NCBI GenBank assembly: GCA_946186505.1
Contig: CAMHNI010000025.1
Coordinates: 1 to 49,101, forward strand
Origin: an uncultured Prevotellaceae bacterium
GTDB lineage: Bacteria; Bacteroidota; Bacteroidia; Bacteroidales; Bacteroidaceae
Reading direction: 5' to 3'
Length of the DNA stretch: 49,101 bases
Part shown: positions 1-8,745 of the stretch, piece by piece
How positions within the stretch are numbered: the stretch's first letter is position 1
Layout: each line of letters begins with the position of its first letter
Position numbers and translations under genes: made by a program
Notes under the pieces: generated by a model
What the model was told of the DNA's origin: nothing
Database searches by the model: none
What the model saw: the letters and a program-made list of their open reading frames with translations, nothing else

Positions 1-247
1 AGATTATTTTACTGTCTGGAGGTCACACAGATCTCACAGATCTCACAGATTTTTTTACTGTCTGGAGGTCACACAGATCTCACAGATCCCACAGATTATT
101 TTACTGTCTGGAGGTCACACAGATCTCACAGATCTCACAGATTTTTTACTGCTCAACTATCGCTTGTATGGGAATACACATATTACTTAATCTGTGGGAT
201 CTGTGAGATCTGTGTGACTTTATTTTATCTGTGGGATCTGTGTGACA
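1..247. repeat. CACAGATC-type repeat block: 46-bp tandem copies facing inverted copies
   Basis: Three full copies and the start of a fourth of a unit of about 46 bp begin with ACTGTCTGGAGGTCACACAG at 11, 57, 103 and 148. Each unit is built from smaller CACAGATCT or CACAGATCC steps. Inverted copies follow at 189-218 and 228-247. Positions 68-97 and 189-218 form a perfect 30-bp inverted repeat, so a long hairpin is possible. No reading frame of any quality lies here. Low-complexity intergenic repeats of this style are common in Bacteroidales; any function is unknown. Confidence 0.9.
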
Positions 248-289
248 ATACTTAATGTCAGACCAGCTGACAAGGTTTATCCCGAAAAG

Positions 290-321
290 TTTGGAGGTTT
301 AAAGATAATGTTGTATCTTTG
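290..321 (+). promoter_or_regulatory. Bacteroidetes-type promoter for the PIN toxin-antitoxin pair
   Basis: TTTG at 290-293 and TATCTTTG at 314-321 are separated by 20 bp, matching the -33/-7 consensus TTTG-N19/20-TAnnTTTG. Transcription would start near 328, which excludes the TTG at 319 as start codon of the next gene. Confidence 0.75.
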
Positions 322-357
322 CATCGGATTTATGAAATGTTAGAAAGATTTTTAGCT

Positions 358-576
358 ATGGAAACAACTGTATTTAATCCCATACAACTGCACCTTCTAC
401 AGATGTTCGCACACATGGACTCTGAGCAGGAACTGAAAGAACTGCAGCAAGTACTGTCAGAATATTACTTTAACAAAGTAGAGAAACGAGCTGCAGAAAT
501 ATATCAAGAGAAAGGATGGACTCCTGAAACTTTAGAAGCTATGGCTAATGACCATTTCCGTACTCCATACATATAA
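358..576 (+). CDS. small antitoxin-like protein, partner of the PIN toxin
   Basis: A 72-residue soluble, mostly helical, charged protein with no membrane segment. The frame is open further upstream, but the promoter -7 box lies over the first possible start, and the sequence from METTVFNPIQLHLL resembles the start of small Bacteroidales proteins found before PIN toxins, so ATG 358 was chosen (ATG 337 is the alternative). Its stop codon is directly followed by the ATG of the PIN gene, the usual arrangement of a type II toxin-antitoxin operon with the antitoxin first. No classical DNA-binding fold is evident by eye; the antitoxin role is inferred from position. Confidence 0.7.
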   Translation: METTVFNPIQLHLLQMFAHMDSEQELKELQQVLSEYYFNKVEKRAAEIYQEKGWTPETLEAMANDHFRTPYI

Positions 577-990
577 ATGAAAATTGTTCTCGACACCAAT
601 TGCCTCATTCCTATTCTCATTCCAGGTACATACGGCTATGATATCTGGAAAGCTTTTCGCTATGGTCGATATACACTATGTGTCACAACAGAGATTCTTC
701 TTGAATATGAGGAAATACTTATGCGTATGACTGGCGACCAGACTTTTACAAAAGATGTAATGATGGCCATACAAAATGCCTGCAATGTACAATTTGTTAG
801 CCCGGCCTATCGTTTTAACCTTATTTCGGCTGACCCTGACGATAATAAATTTGTGGACTGCGCCATCACTGCAGGGGCTACATACATCGTTAGTAACGAC
901 CGACACTTTGAAGAACTAAGACGATACGATTTCCCAAAAGTAGATGTCCGAACACTTTCTGAGTTTCTGTGTATTGCAAGAACTCTATGA
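577..990 (+). CDS. PIN-domain ribonuclease toxin (COG1569-type)
   Basis: A 137-residue PIN-domain protein, the full length for the family. The acidic residues expected to bind Mg2+ are visible: Asp6 in VLDTN, Glu43 in LLEYEEIL, Asp94 in DDNKFVDCA and Asp108 in SNDRHF. Members of the putative toxin PIN family cleave RNA and are held inactive by the product of the gene in front, here with zero spacing. All four acidic positions are kept, so the toxin is probably intact. Its last codons are close to the start of the DUF4422 gene, but that gene belongs to the polysaccharide locus. Confidence 0.85.
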   Translation: MKIVLDTNCLIPILIPGTYGYDIWKAFRYGRYTLCVTTEILLEYEEILMRMTGDQTFTKDVMMAIQNACNVQFVSPAYRFNLISADPDDNKFVDCAITAGATYIVSNDRHFEELRRYDFPKVDVRTLSEFLCIARTL

Positions 991-1010
991 TGTCTCGTGT
1001 TAACACGCCG

Positions 1011-1838
1011 ATGAGCAACGTCAGGATTTTTATTTGTGCCCATAAGGAGTCGGCACTGCCACAGCATCCGTACTTCCTGCCCGTCCAGGCAGGGGCGGCT
1101 CTTCATGCTGCCATTGCTGGCTACCAGCCCGACAACGAGGGGGAGAACATCTCGGCAAAGAATCCGCACTTCTGTGAACTGACCTGCCACTACTGGGCGT
1201 GGAAGAACCTGAAGGACACTGATATCACCGGGCTGAACCACTACCGCCGCTACTTCGACTTCGGGCGCCGCTGGCCGCAGCTGTCGGCCGACAAGCGCTA
1301 CGTGCCGACGGCGGCGTTCCTGAGGGAGCCGTACCAGTTTCCTGACTTAGATGCCGTTCTGAAGCGGTGTGACATCATACTGCCCGTGGCCCGCCACTGG
1401 CGCGTCAGCAACTCCCGGCAGTATGCCGACTATCACATCGGTAAGGACTGGGAGATGCTGCGTGAGATTATCAGCGAGCGCAGTCCGCAGTACCTGCCAG
1501 CCTTTGAGAAGACGATGGACCGCAGCAACCGGTCGGTTGGCTACAATATGTTCATCACCCGCTGGCAACACTTCGATGCCTATTCGGCGTGGCTGTTCGA
1601 CATCCTGTTCGAGGTGGAGCGCCGCGTGCCGCCTGCCGATGACCCTATACAGGGCCGCATCTACGGCTACATGAGCGAGCGGCTCATCAATGTGTTCTGC
1701 GAGCACCATCACCTGCGTGTCAGGCACGTGCCGCTGGTCATGCCCCTGGATGACTATGTGGAGGGGCGTAACGTCAGTAACTGGCGGTGGTGCTGCCGTC
1801 AGCTGAAGAACGACCTGGTGTATCATTTCAACAAATAG
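1011..1838 (+). CDS. DUF4422 capsular polysaccharide glycosyltransferase
   Basis: 275 residues. The start MSNVRIFICAHKES fits the family beginning (K-I-F-x-A-x-H-K); upstream in-frame ATGs at 987 and 990 overlap the PIN stop and are less likely. Family signatures are the ELTCHYWAWKNL segment at 56-67 and GLNHYRRYF at 74-82. DUF4422 proteins occur in surface polysaccharide clusters and are regarded as glycosyltransferases; donor and acceptor cannot be read from the sequence. It opens the plus-strand block that continues with the flippase 9 bp downstream, so it probably adds a sugar to the lipid-linked unit on the cytoplasmic side. Confidence 0.85.
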   Translation: MSNVRIFICAHKESALPQHPYFLPVQAGAALHAAIAGYQPDNEGENISAKNPHFCELTCHYWAWKNLKDTDITGLNHYRRYFDFGRRWPQLSADKRYVPTAAFLREPYQFPDLDAVLKRCDIILPVARHWRVSNSRQYADYHIGKDWEMLREIISERSPQYLPAFEKTMDRSNRSVGYNMFITRWQHFDAYSAWLFDILFEVERRVPPADDPIQGRIYGYMSERLINVFCEHHHLRVRHVPLVMPLDDYVEGRNVSNWRWCCRQLKNDLVYHFNK

Positions 1839-1847
1839 CCGTAGAAG

Positions 1848-3377
1848 ATGGGTGGACGAGTGCAGAAGAGTATCCTGAACGCGAAGGTGAACATGCTGTT
1901 CTACTTCCTGTCGCTGTTCTTGGCGTTCTACTCGCGAAAGATTTTCCTCGACTGCCTCGGTGCGGAGTTCATAGGCCTTAACGGCACATTAGGCAACATC
2001 TTAGGTTATCTGAACCTGGCGGAGCTTGGCATCAGCTCGTGCATCAGCTACTTCCTGTTCAAGCCCCTGCAGACGGACAACCGTGAGGAGATAGGCGAGA
2101 TCATGTCTGTCTTTGGCTATCTGTACCGCGTCATCGGGCGCATCATCCTGATAGCGGGCATCGTGGTGAGCCTGTCGTTCCCGTGGGTCTTCGGCCATAC
2201 GGAGTTAGGGCTTGGCATCGTCTATTTCTCGTTCTTCTCCATCCTCGGCTCATCGCTGATAGGCTACTTCATCAACTACCGCCAGATCATCCTGGCCGCC
2301 GACCAGAAGAAATACGTGGTGACGGCCTACATGCAGACCGCCAACCTGCTGAAGATAGCCCTGCAGATAGTCCTGGCCTATACGTACAAGAACCTGTACC
2401 TGTGGGTGGCTGTGGAGTTCGTGTTCGGCCTGATAGGCTGCATCCTGCTGAACTGGCGCATCAACAAGGTCTATCCGTGGCTCAGGACCGACAAGGGGCG
2501 GGGTAGGGAGCTGCTGAAGAAATACCCCGACATACTGAAGAACACGAAGCAGATATTCGTTCACCGCATCAAGGACTTCATACTGGGCAAGAGCGACGAG
2601 CTGTTCATCTTCGCCTTTGTCTCGCTGAAGATGGTGGCCTACTACGGCAACTACACCATCATCGTGACACGCGTAGGACAGTTCTTCAGCTCGGTGTTGG
2701 ACAGTATCAGTGCGGGCATAGGCAACCTCGTGGCCGAGGGCGACCATGAGAACATGATGAAAGTGTTCTGGGAGGCCACCACCATCAGGCATTTCGTGGC
2801 CGGTTTCCTCTGCTTCGCCATCTACCATTTCATTGAACCCTTTATCACGCTGTGGTTAGGAGCGGAGTATATACTCGACCGCGAGATCCTGGTGCTGCTA
2901 ATCATGACCATCTACATCAACTCCTCGCGGGGCGTCGTTGACATGTATAACCACGCTCATGGACTGTATGGTGACGTATGGGCCGCCTGGACGGAGCTGG
3001 CCATCAATGTCAGCGTGACCCTTGTGGCCGGCTACTTCTGGGGCATCGCCGGCATCTTGACGGGTAAGCTGGCATCGATGTGTACCATCGTCTTGCTGTG
3101 GAAGCCTTACTATCTGTTCCGTGACGGTCTGCACCTGCCTTACGCCAACTACTGGCTGGGTGTGTCACGCAACTACATGGTGTCGGCGGTGAGCTTCGTG
3201 GCGGCTCACTTCCTGCTGAAGTTGGTGCCGATGGATGGCAGCAGTAGTTTTCTGGCGTGGATACTCTTCTGCGTCACAGGACAGACTATCTACCTGCTCA
3301 TCAACCTGACGCTTATCATGTTGTGCTGCAAGGGTGCAAAGGACAGCCTGAACCGCATCAGGAAGAGGAGTTTATGA
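1848..3377 (+). CDS. Wzx-type polysaccharide flippase (MATE/MVF-like membrane protein)
   Basis: 509 residues with a regular series of long hydrophobic segments, about 12-14 predicted by eye, and a basic N-terminus. Residues such as LDCLGAEFIGLNGTLGNILGYLNLAELGI near 30-60 are typical of Bacteroidetes oligosaccharide flippases (RfbX/Wzx). It would move undecaprenyl-diphosphate-linked repeat units across the inner membrane. It lies between a glycosyltransferase and gtrA on the same strand, which supports the role. ATG 1848 comes 9 bp after the DUF4422 stop. Confidence 0.88.
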   Translation: MGGRVQKSILNAKVNMLFYFLSLFLAFYSRKIFLDCLGAEFIGLNGTLGNILGYLNLAELGISSCISYFLFKPLQTDNREEIGEIMSVFGYLYRVIGRIILIAGIVVSLSFPWVFGHTELGLGIVYFSFFSILGSSLIGYFINYRQIILAADQKKYVVTAYMQTANLLKIALQIVLAYTYKNLYLWVAVEFVFGLIGCILLNWRINKVYPWLRTDKGRGRELLKKYPDILKNTKQIFVHRIKDFILGKSDELFIFAFVSLKMVAYYGNYTIIVTRVGQFFSSVLDSISAGIGNLVAEGDHENMMKVFWEATTIRHFVAGFLCFAIYHFIEPFITLWLGAEYILDREILVLLIMTIYINSSRGVVDMYNHAHGLYGDVWAAWTELAINVSVTLVAGYFWGIAGILTGKLASMCTIVLLWKPYYLFRDGLHLPYANYWLGVSRNYMVSAVSFVAAHFLLKLVPMDGSSSFLAWILFCVTGQTIYLLINLTLIMLCCKGAKDSLNRIRKRSL

Positions 3378-3378
3378 G

Positions 3379-3424
3379 TTGGAGGTGTTAATGTGTTTAG
3401 GAGTTTAGGAGTTAAGGTGTTTAG
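3379..3424 (+). repeat. short degenerate intergenic repeat (GTTTAGGAGTTTAGGAGTTA type)
   Basis: Between the flippase and gtrA the sequence repeats variants of GTTTAGGA and GAGTTAAGG with a period near 9-10 bp. No gene and no clear promoter are visible in it. It resembles the other low-complexity spacers of this window, such as 3851-3922 and 21713-21796. Confidence 0.6.
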
Positions 3425-3436
3425 AATAATAGAAGT

Positions 3437-3880
3437 ATGAAAGTAACGGATAAAATACTGAAAGAAGCTACAACCGACTGGAAGATACAGTTTTTCAGGT
3501 ATGTCATTGTTGGCGGATTCTCGTTCGTCGTCGATTATGGCCTGCTGTTCGTGCTGACTGAATATGCCGGTTTCCACTACATCGTCTCGGCAACGCTCTC
3601 GTTCATTGCCGGTCTGGTGGTCAACTATCTGCTGAGTACCAGATGGATATTCCGTAACTCGAAGCTGTCGAGCACGACCGTTGAGTTCATCATCTACGGT
3701 GCCATCGGTGTCGTCGGTCTGGTATTGAACAATATCCTGCTCTATCTGTTCACCGATGTCCTGCACATCCACTACATGATATCGAAACTGATAACCGCCG
3801 CCCTGGTGATGGGCTGTAACTTCGTGGGCAGGAGGGTTATTCTGTTTAATAACGATAACGGGAACGAAAACGGGAACTAA
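3437..3880 (+). CDS. GtrA-family membrane protein
   Basis: 147 residues with four hydrophobic segments (about 20-42, 50-70, 82-105, 110-130) and the GtrA pattern FFRYVIVGGFSFVVDYG at the N-terminus. GtrA proteins are thought to help move undecaprenyl-phosphate sugars or otherwise act in surface glycan assembly. The last ten residues (NNDNGNENGN after ILF) are not part of the fold: they are encoded by the hexamer array at 3851-3922, and one array unit (AACTAA) supplies the stop codon. A flavoprotein often found next to GtrA follows. Confidence 0.88.
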   Translation: MKVTDKILKEATTDWKIQFFRYVIVGGFSFVVDYGLLFVLTEYAGFHYIVSATLSFIAGLVVNYLLSTRWIFRNSKLSSTTVEFIIYGAIGVVGLVLNNILLYLFTDVLHIHYMISKLITAALVMGCNFVGRRVILFNNDNGNENGN

Positions 3881-3922
3881 AACGATAACTAAAACGAAAA
3901 CTAAAACGAAAACGAAAACGAT
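3851..3922 (+). repeat. AACGAA hexamer array, 12 units, spanning the gtrA stop codon
   Basis: Twelve consecutive 6-bp units: AACGAT, AACGGG, AACGAA, AACGGG, AACTAA and further variants. Four are translated as the tail of GtrA, the fifth provides TAA, and the rest fill the gap up to ATG 3925. Because the unit is 6 bp, gain or loss of units keeps the gtrA frame and changes only tail length or the leader of the next gene. Confidence 0.9.
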
Positions 3923-3924
3923 AT

Positions 3925-5499
3925 ATGATGAAGGAGAATACTGAAAAGAAAATCGCCGCCATCGCAGGAGCAGGTCCTGCGGGCTTGACAGCGGCTTTTG
4001 AGCTGTTGGACAGTGACGCTGTCCATCCGAAAGTGTTTGAGGGAAGCAACGCCATCGGCGGCATATCCCAGACCGTGTGCTACAAGGGAAACAGGATGGA
4101 CATTGGCGGCCATCGTTTCTTCAGTAAGAGCAAGCGGGTCACCGACTGGTGGAACCGGGTGATGCCCCTGCAGGGAGCGCCGTCGCAGGACGACATCCTC
4201 ATAGGCCGTGAGAAGGAGCTGGCACCGACGGGACCTGACCCTGAGCAGACCGACAGGGTGATGCTGGTCAGGGAGCGTGTCTCGCGCATCTTCTACCTGC
4301 GTAAGTTCTTTGACTATCCCATCTCGCTGAAATGGAAGACCTTTGCCAACATGGGACTTGTGCGGACCGTCAAGGCCGGCTTGGGCTACCTGTCATCTAC
4401 GGCCGTCAAGAAGAAGGAGGACTCGTTGGAGAACTTCTATATCAACCGCTTCGGCAAGCCGCTGTACAAGATGTTCTTCGAGGACTACACGGAGAAGGTG
4501 TGGGGCATACACCCCTCAAAGCTGGGTGCCGACTGGGGTTCGCAGCGCGTGAAGGGACTGTCCATATTTGCCATCCTGAAGGATATGGTCAGCAAGCGCA
4601 TTGGCGCGAAGCAGAAAGAGGTGGAGACCTCGCTCATAGAGTCGTTCGTCTATCCCAAGCTCGGTCCTGGACAGCTGTGGGAAACCGTAGCCAAGGACAT
4701 CACGGAGAAGGGTGGGGAGATAGCCATGAACGCGCCCGTTAAGAAAGTCCACGTCAGTGACAACCGCGTTGACTATATCGAGGTAGAACGTGAGGGAGGT
4801 GTCACGGAACGCGTTGACTGCGACTATTTCCTGTCGTCGATGCCCATCAAGGACCTTGTCGCCGCCATCGACGGCATCGAGGTGCCTGCGGAAGTCTCGC
4901 GCATTGCCGGCAACCTGCCTTACCGCGACTTCATCACCGTCGGCCTGCTGGTCAGGAAGCTGAAGATGAAGAATGAGACACCTATCAAGACCTACAAGAA
5001 CCGTATTCCCGACACGTGGATATACATACAGGAGCGGGACGTGAAGATAGGCCGTCTGCAGATCTTCAACAACTGGTCGCCCTATCTGGTGAAGGACTAC
5101 AAGGACACGATATGGATTGGCATGGAGTACTTCTGTACTGAGGGCGACGAGATGTGGAACATGGACAGGGACAAGTTCATCAAGATGGCCATAGACGAAC
5201 TGGTACACATCGACTTCATCGATGCGGAAGACGTGCTTGACAGCACGCAGGTCAAGATCAAGAAAGCATACCCGTCGTATTTCGGTACTTACTACGAGCT
5301 GGATGCCGTCAAGGCGTTTCTTGACAAGATCACCAACCTCTACTGCATCGGGCGCAACGGCCAGCACCGATACAACAACATGGACCACTCCATGCTGACG
5401 GCTATGGAGGCTGCCGACCTCATCAAGGCCGGTGGCTCCGCCGACAAGTCTGCTGTCTGGGCCGTCAATACTGAGGAAGAGTATCACGAGACGAAGTAA
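3925..5499 (+). CDS. FAD/NAD(P)-binding oxidoreductase, UDP-galactopyranose-mutase/protoporphyrinogen-oxidase-like
   Basis: 524 residues. The dinucleotide-binding motif GAGPAG is at 15-20, followed by [14 protein letters not shown] and [11 protein letters not shown], which are typical of amine-oxidase-like flavoproteins related to UDP-galactopyranose mutase. The C-terminus has a second FAD contact region ([19 protein letters not shown]). These proteins accompany gtrA and glycosyltransferases in many glycan loci, but the true glf-type mutase of this locus is at 13395, so the substrate of this one is unknown. Two ATGs (3925, 3928) sit right after the hexamer array; either may be used. Confidence 0.8.
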   Translation: MMKENTEKKIAAIAGAGPAGLTAAFELLDSDAVHPKVFEGSNAIGGISQTVCYKGNRMDIGGHRFFSKSKRVTDWWNRVMPLQGAPSQDDILIGREKELAPTGPDPEQTDRVMLVRERVSRIFYLRKFFDYPISLKWKTFANMGLVRTVKAGLGYLSSTAVKKKEDSLENFYINRFGKPLYKMFFEDYTEKVWGIHPSKLGADWGSQRVKGLSIFAILKDMVSKRIGAKQKEVETSLIESFVYPKLGPGQLWETVAKDITEKGGEIAMNAPVKKVHVSDNRVDYIEVEREGGVTERVDCDYFLSSMPIKDLVAAIDGIEVPAEVSRIAGNLPYRDFITVGLLVRKLKMKNETPIKTYKNRIPDTWIYIQERDVKIGRLQIFNNWSPYLVKDYKDTIWIGMEYFCTEGDEMWNMDRDKFIKMAIDELVHIDFIDAEDVLDSTQVKIKKAYPSYFGTYYELDAVKAFLDKITNLYCIGRNGQHRYNNMDHSMLTAMEAADLIKAGGSADKSAVWAVNTEEEYHETK

Positions 5500-5509
5500 A
5501 GGAGTTAAC

Positions 5510-6775
5510 ATGCGAAAAGTAGGTTACATCATTATACTTGCGGCACTCTACTGCATAGCACTGACCATCTTCAGCGGCAGGCAGTGGTATTCTGACACGC
5601 TCAGCTACATTGCCGCGTGGGACAATTCGATATCGCACCTGACCATTGACAAGTGGCGGCCGCCCGTGTATCCGCTGTTTATCGGTGCGCTGAAGTTTTG
5701 TTTCGGCCAGTATTTCCTGACGGCAGGGGTGGTGGTGCAACACATCGTGTTCCTCGTGTCCATCTGGTATTTCCATAAGCTGACGGCACTGGTCACATCG
5801 TCGGAGAAGATAGCCTTCTGGGTGACGGCCTTCTATGCCCTCTATCCCTGCGTGGCAACCTGGAACTGCTTTGTGGTCACAGAGCCGTTTACCATCTACG
5901 CCACCATCTTCCTGTTGTACTTCGCTTATCAGGTCAAGTGCCGTCAGCGCGTAGGTGATGTCCTGCTGTTCACGTTCTGGCTGCTGTTCATCATCTTCCT
6001 GAGACCGGCATCCATGTATATGCTCCCGGTCTTCATCGTGGCATGGGGCATGCTGTTTGTCAGCAGCAGCCGTCAGAAACGTCAGAGCCTGTGGGCAGCT
6101 GCCGGTGTGCTCGCGGTCAGTGCCTGCCTGCTGCTCTATATGTATGCCTTCAAGCAACAGTACGGCATTTTCTCGCCTTCGGGCATCGGTGTCATCAATA
6201 AATACTACATTGCAAGACTGGATGGTGACATCGACCCGTCGAAGACAGACCATCAGGCATTGAGGACCTTTGTAGAGGAGAGCATTGCCACCCACGGCGT
6301 CAAGTACAGCGGGGGTACTGACCATGACCTCTACATGGAGACAGAGGAGGCTATCAGGATAGCCGGACTGACGGAGGTGTCACAGCTGGTATCGCGCAGC
6401 CAGTCCATTGGGACAAACATCCGCCGGTTCTTCAGCCGCATCCATTATGCAGCCGGCAACAGACTGTTCTGCACACTGCTCCATAAGTGGCGAAACCTGA
6501 CAGACCTCTTCGGCCTACAGTTGAACACGGTCTATTTGCTGCTCATCATCTATCCGCTGGTTGTCATACCGTGGATGATAAGTCGCAGGAGGCTGGCGTG
6601 GTTCTCGTCTGTCCTGTATATGCTGGGGTGGAGCCACCTGTTTGTCATCCTGTTTGCCTGCCAGAATGTGTGGGATCGGCTGATACTGCCGGCCATACCG
6701 TTCTACCTGCTGATGTTCGGACAACTGATGAACAGCTTGAAAGCCTGTGTCAACCGCGAGGTGAAATACCTGTAG
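5510..6775 (+). CDS. GT-C-type integral membrane glycosyltransferase (PMT/ArnT-like)
   Basis: 421 residues with roughly ten hydrophobic segments. The first periplasmic loop has SDTLSYIAAWDN followed by WRPPVYPLFIG, the arrangement of an acidic residue before a RPPxYP motif seen in GT39/GT83-like enzymes that use polyprenyl-phosphate sugars. ATG 5510 was chosen because it follows TAAAGGAG, one of the few Shine-Dalgarno-like sites here, 10 bp after the flavoprotein stop. It could transfer a sugar to the glycan outside the membrane; a Wzy-like polymerase is an alternative. Confidence 0.7.
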   Translation: MRKVGYIIILAALYCIALTIFSGRQWYSDTLSYIAAWDNSISHLTIDKWRPPVYPLFIGALKFCFGQYFLTAGVVVQHIVFLVSIWYFHKLTALVTSSEKIAFWVTAFYALYPCVATWNCFVVTEPFTIYATIFLLYFAYQVKCRQRVGDVLLFTFWLLFIIFLRPASMYMLPVFIVAWGMLFVSSSRQKRQSLWAAAGVLAVSACLLLYMYAFKQQYGIFSPSGIGVINKYYIARLDGDIDPSKTDHQALRTFVEESIATHGVKYSGGTDHDLYMETEEAIRIAGLTEVSQLVSRSQSIGTNIRRFFSRIHYAAGNRLFCTLLHKWRNLTDLFGLQLNTVYLLLIIYPLVVIPWMISRRRLAWFSSVLYMLGWSHLFVILFACQNVWDRLILPAIPFYLLMFGQLMNSLKACVNREVKYL

Positions 6776-6826
6776 GGGCAGCTTGTTCGATGGCGGAAGC
6801 GGACTTTTTCAAGTAAACCCCCAGAC

Positions 6827-7786
6827 TTATCGTTTGATCAGGGGGATGAGCCAGTAGAGGGACGACTGTGCCAGGCGGAAGAGCCAGCGGTTGCCCTTCG
6901 AGAAGTTCATGGTGCGCCACACACTGTTGCTCTCGGGGAAGAGATTACGCCACAGCCTGACGTTCAGGCAGGACTTGTCGAGCAGCAGGGGCAGCTTGGA
7001 CACGAACTTGCGCTGCAGCAGGGCATCACGCACGATGTCATAGACACCCTTCTCGCGGTAGAACTCCTCCGTCTTACGCAGGGCGGCGGCCTGACTCTCG
7101 ACGGCGAAGACCGTCATGTGGGTGTAGTTGTTGGGGTTGTACTGTATCCAGTGGTACATGCAGCGGTCCACGCCGGCGAAGCGGCGGGCGTAATAGAACA
7201 GCTGGCAACAGAAGAGATAGTCATCGACCATGTTGCGGTCGGGGATGAAGCGCACCTCGTCGCGGTGGTCGGTGACGATAGTGCTGCGCACCAGCAGCTT
7301 CCACATGACCCCCTTGATGGTGAGCAGCGTGATAGCCCGCATCATCTCGTCGTGGTCGTTGGTGTATGTCTGCGGGTGTTCCACGCTGCGGTCGGGGAAC
7401 TCCTCGATGTAGCCGCAGCCGGAGATGTCGGCATCGGCCTTCACGGCAGCCTCCACCAACCGTTCCACCATGTCACGGTCTATGTAGTCGTCGCTATCGA
7501 TAAACAGGAAGTAGTCGCCCGTCATGTTGTCCAGACAGTCGTTGCGCGAGGCGGAGATGCCCAGGTTCTGCTCGTGGACAATCATCTTGCAGCGGTCCTG
7601 AAGTCCGTGCTCGCTGATCTTGGCGTTGATGACCTCCATACTCTTGTCCGGTGAGCAGTCGTTGACAAACACGTACTCGATGTTGCGATAGGTCTGGGTG
7701 AAGAGCGACTCCACACAGCGGCCCACGTATGGCTCTACCTTGTAGAAAGGCACAAGTATTGAAACTTTGATATTCTGTTCCATCAT
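6827..7786 (-). CDS. family 2 glycosyltransferase
   Basis: 319 residues with the GT-A fold signatures of GT2: IKVSILVPFYKVEPYVGRCV at the start, FVNDCSPDKS for nucleotide binding, and the DxD-like LFIDSDDYID near residue 95. It has no membrane segment. It is last of three minus-strand GT2 genes; the gene in front ends 2 bp before its first ATG, so the three are one operon. The paralogue in front is clearly similar, suggesting duplication followed by change of donor or linkage. Confidence 0.88.
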   Translation of the reverse strand: MMEQNIKVSILVPFYKVEPYVGRCVESLFTQTYRNIEYVFVNDCSPDKSMEVINAKISEHGLQDRCKMIVHEQNLGISASRNDCLDNMTGDYFLFIDSDDYIDRDMVERLVEAAVKADADISGCGYIEEFPDRSVEHPQTYTNDHDEMMRAITLLTIKGVMWKLLVRSTIVTDHRDEVRFIPDRNMVDDYLFCCQLFYYARRFAGVDRCMYHWIQYNPNNYTHMTVFAVESQAAALRKTEEFYREKGVYDIVRDALLQRKFVSKLPLLLDKSCLNVRLWRNLFPESNSVWRTMNFSKGNRWLFRLAQSSLYWLIPLIKR

Positions 7787-7788
7787 GG

Positions 7789-8745
7789 CTATAACAGTTT
7801 TAACAGGGGAAAGAGACCGTGCTCGGCCATCCAGAACTTCACCTTCTCCTTTGCGGAATAGTTCATCTGCCTCCAGACGCCGGCAGTCTCAGGGAACGTG
7901 TTCCGATAAGCCTCGGCATCGCACAGCGACTTGTTCAGGACGAAGTTGCTCCTGATATTGAACTTCCTGAGGTTCATCTTGTTCCTGACGACATCGTCAT
8001 AAAGTCCTTTCCCGTTGAGGAACTCCTCCACTTCTTTTACGCCTTTGATGTGCATGGTGATGCTGCGCAGCGTCTGCAGCGACACCCTCTCCTGGTTGTA
8101 CTGCACATAGTGGTAGAACACTTTGTGCAGCGGAGCGAAGGTCTTGGCAAAATAGTAGAGTTTCACAGAGATGATGTAGTCCTCGACGATATCTACATGT
8201 GGCGTGATGGTGATGTTGTCGAAGAGCGACCGTCTGATGAGCAGTTTCCACAGGACTGTGGCAATGTCGTAGTTCAGACAGCGTAGCATGTTCTCGCGGC
8301 AGGTGTCGGCATAGTCTTCCGTATGGCAGGTGGTCTTGCCGGAAACATAGTCTTTGGCAAAGTCACAGCCGACGATGTCAACGGTTCCGCCACGGGTGGC
8401 AGCCACCATCTGGCGGACGGTGTCGGGCTCTATCCAGTCGTCACTATCGACAAAGAAGACGTAGTCGCCTTTAGCGTGTGCGATACAGTCAGCCCTTGAG
8501 ACGGCAATGCCCTCGTTGCGGGGGTGCCTGACGATGGTGTAGCGCTCCTTATCTACATGGTGTCTGGCCACAGCGTCGTCCATCACTTCGAGACTCGCGT
8601 CGGGAGAACAGTCATCAACAAAGACATAGTCCAGATACGGATATGTCTGTGAGAAGACGGAGTCGAGCGTCTTTCCCAGATAGTTCTCCACTTTGTATAT
8701 GGGCATCAATATGGTGACCCTGATGCTTTTTTCTCCTGTCGTCAT
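7789..8745 (-). CDS. family 2 glycosyltransferase
   Basis: 318 residues from ATG 8745, giving MTTGEKSIRVTILMPIYKVE; the frame is open 33 codons further, but those overlap the gene in front and do not fit the family. Motifs: FVDDCSPDAS and FFVDSDDWIEPD. The ATG overlaps the stop of the preceding gene as ATGA, a sign of translational coupling. It is similar to the gene that follows, including the C-terminal lysine/arginine-rich region, so the pair are paralogues in one glycan pathway. Confidence 0.88.
   Translation of the reverse strand: MTTGEKSIRVTILMPIYKVENYLGKTLDSVFSQTYPYLDYVFVDDCSPDASLEVMDDAVARHHVDKERYTIVRHPRNEGIAVSRADCIAHAKGDYVFFVDSDDWIEPDTVRQMVAATRGGTVDIVGCDFAKDYVSGKTTCHTEDYADTCRENMLRCLNYDIATVLWKLLIRRSLFDNITITPHVDIVEDYIISVKLYYFAKTFAPLHKVFYHYVQYNQERVSLQTLRSITMHIKGVKEVEEFLNGKGLYDDVVRNKMNLRKFNIRSNFVLNKSLCDAEAYRNTFPETAGVWRQMNYSAKEKVKFWMAEHGLFPLLKLL

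Noticed and set aside
1..247. Possible CRISPR array from regularly spaced repeats
   Set aside because: Units are contiguous with no unique spacers, and there are no cas genes.
4516..5511. Long open frame on the minus strand opposite the flavoprotein
   Set aside because: It is the mirror of a GC-rich coding frame, has no recognisable motif, and the plus-strand protein is clearly real.
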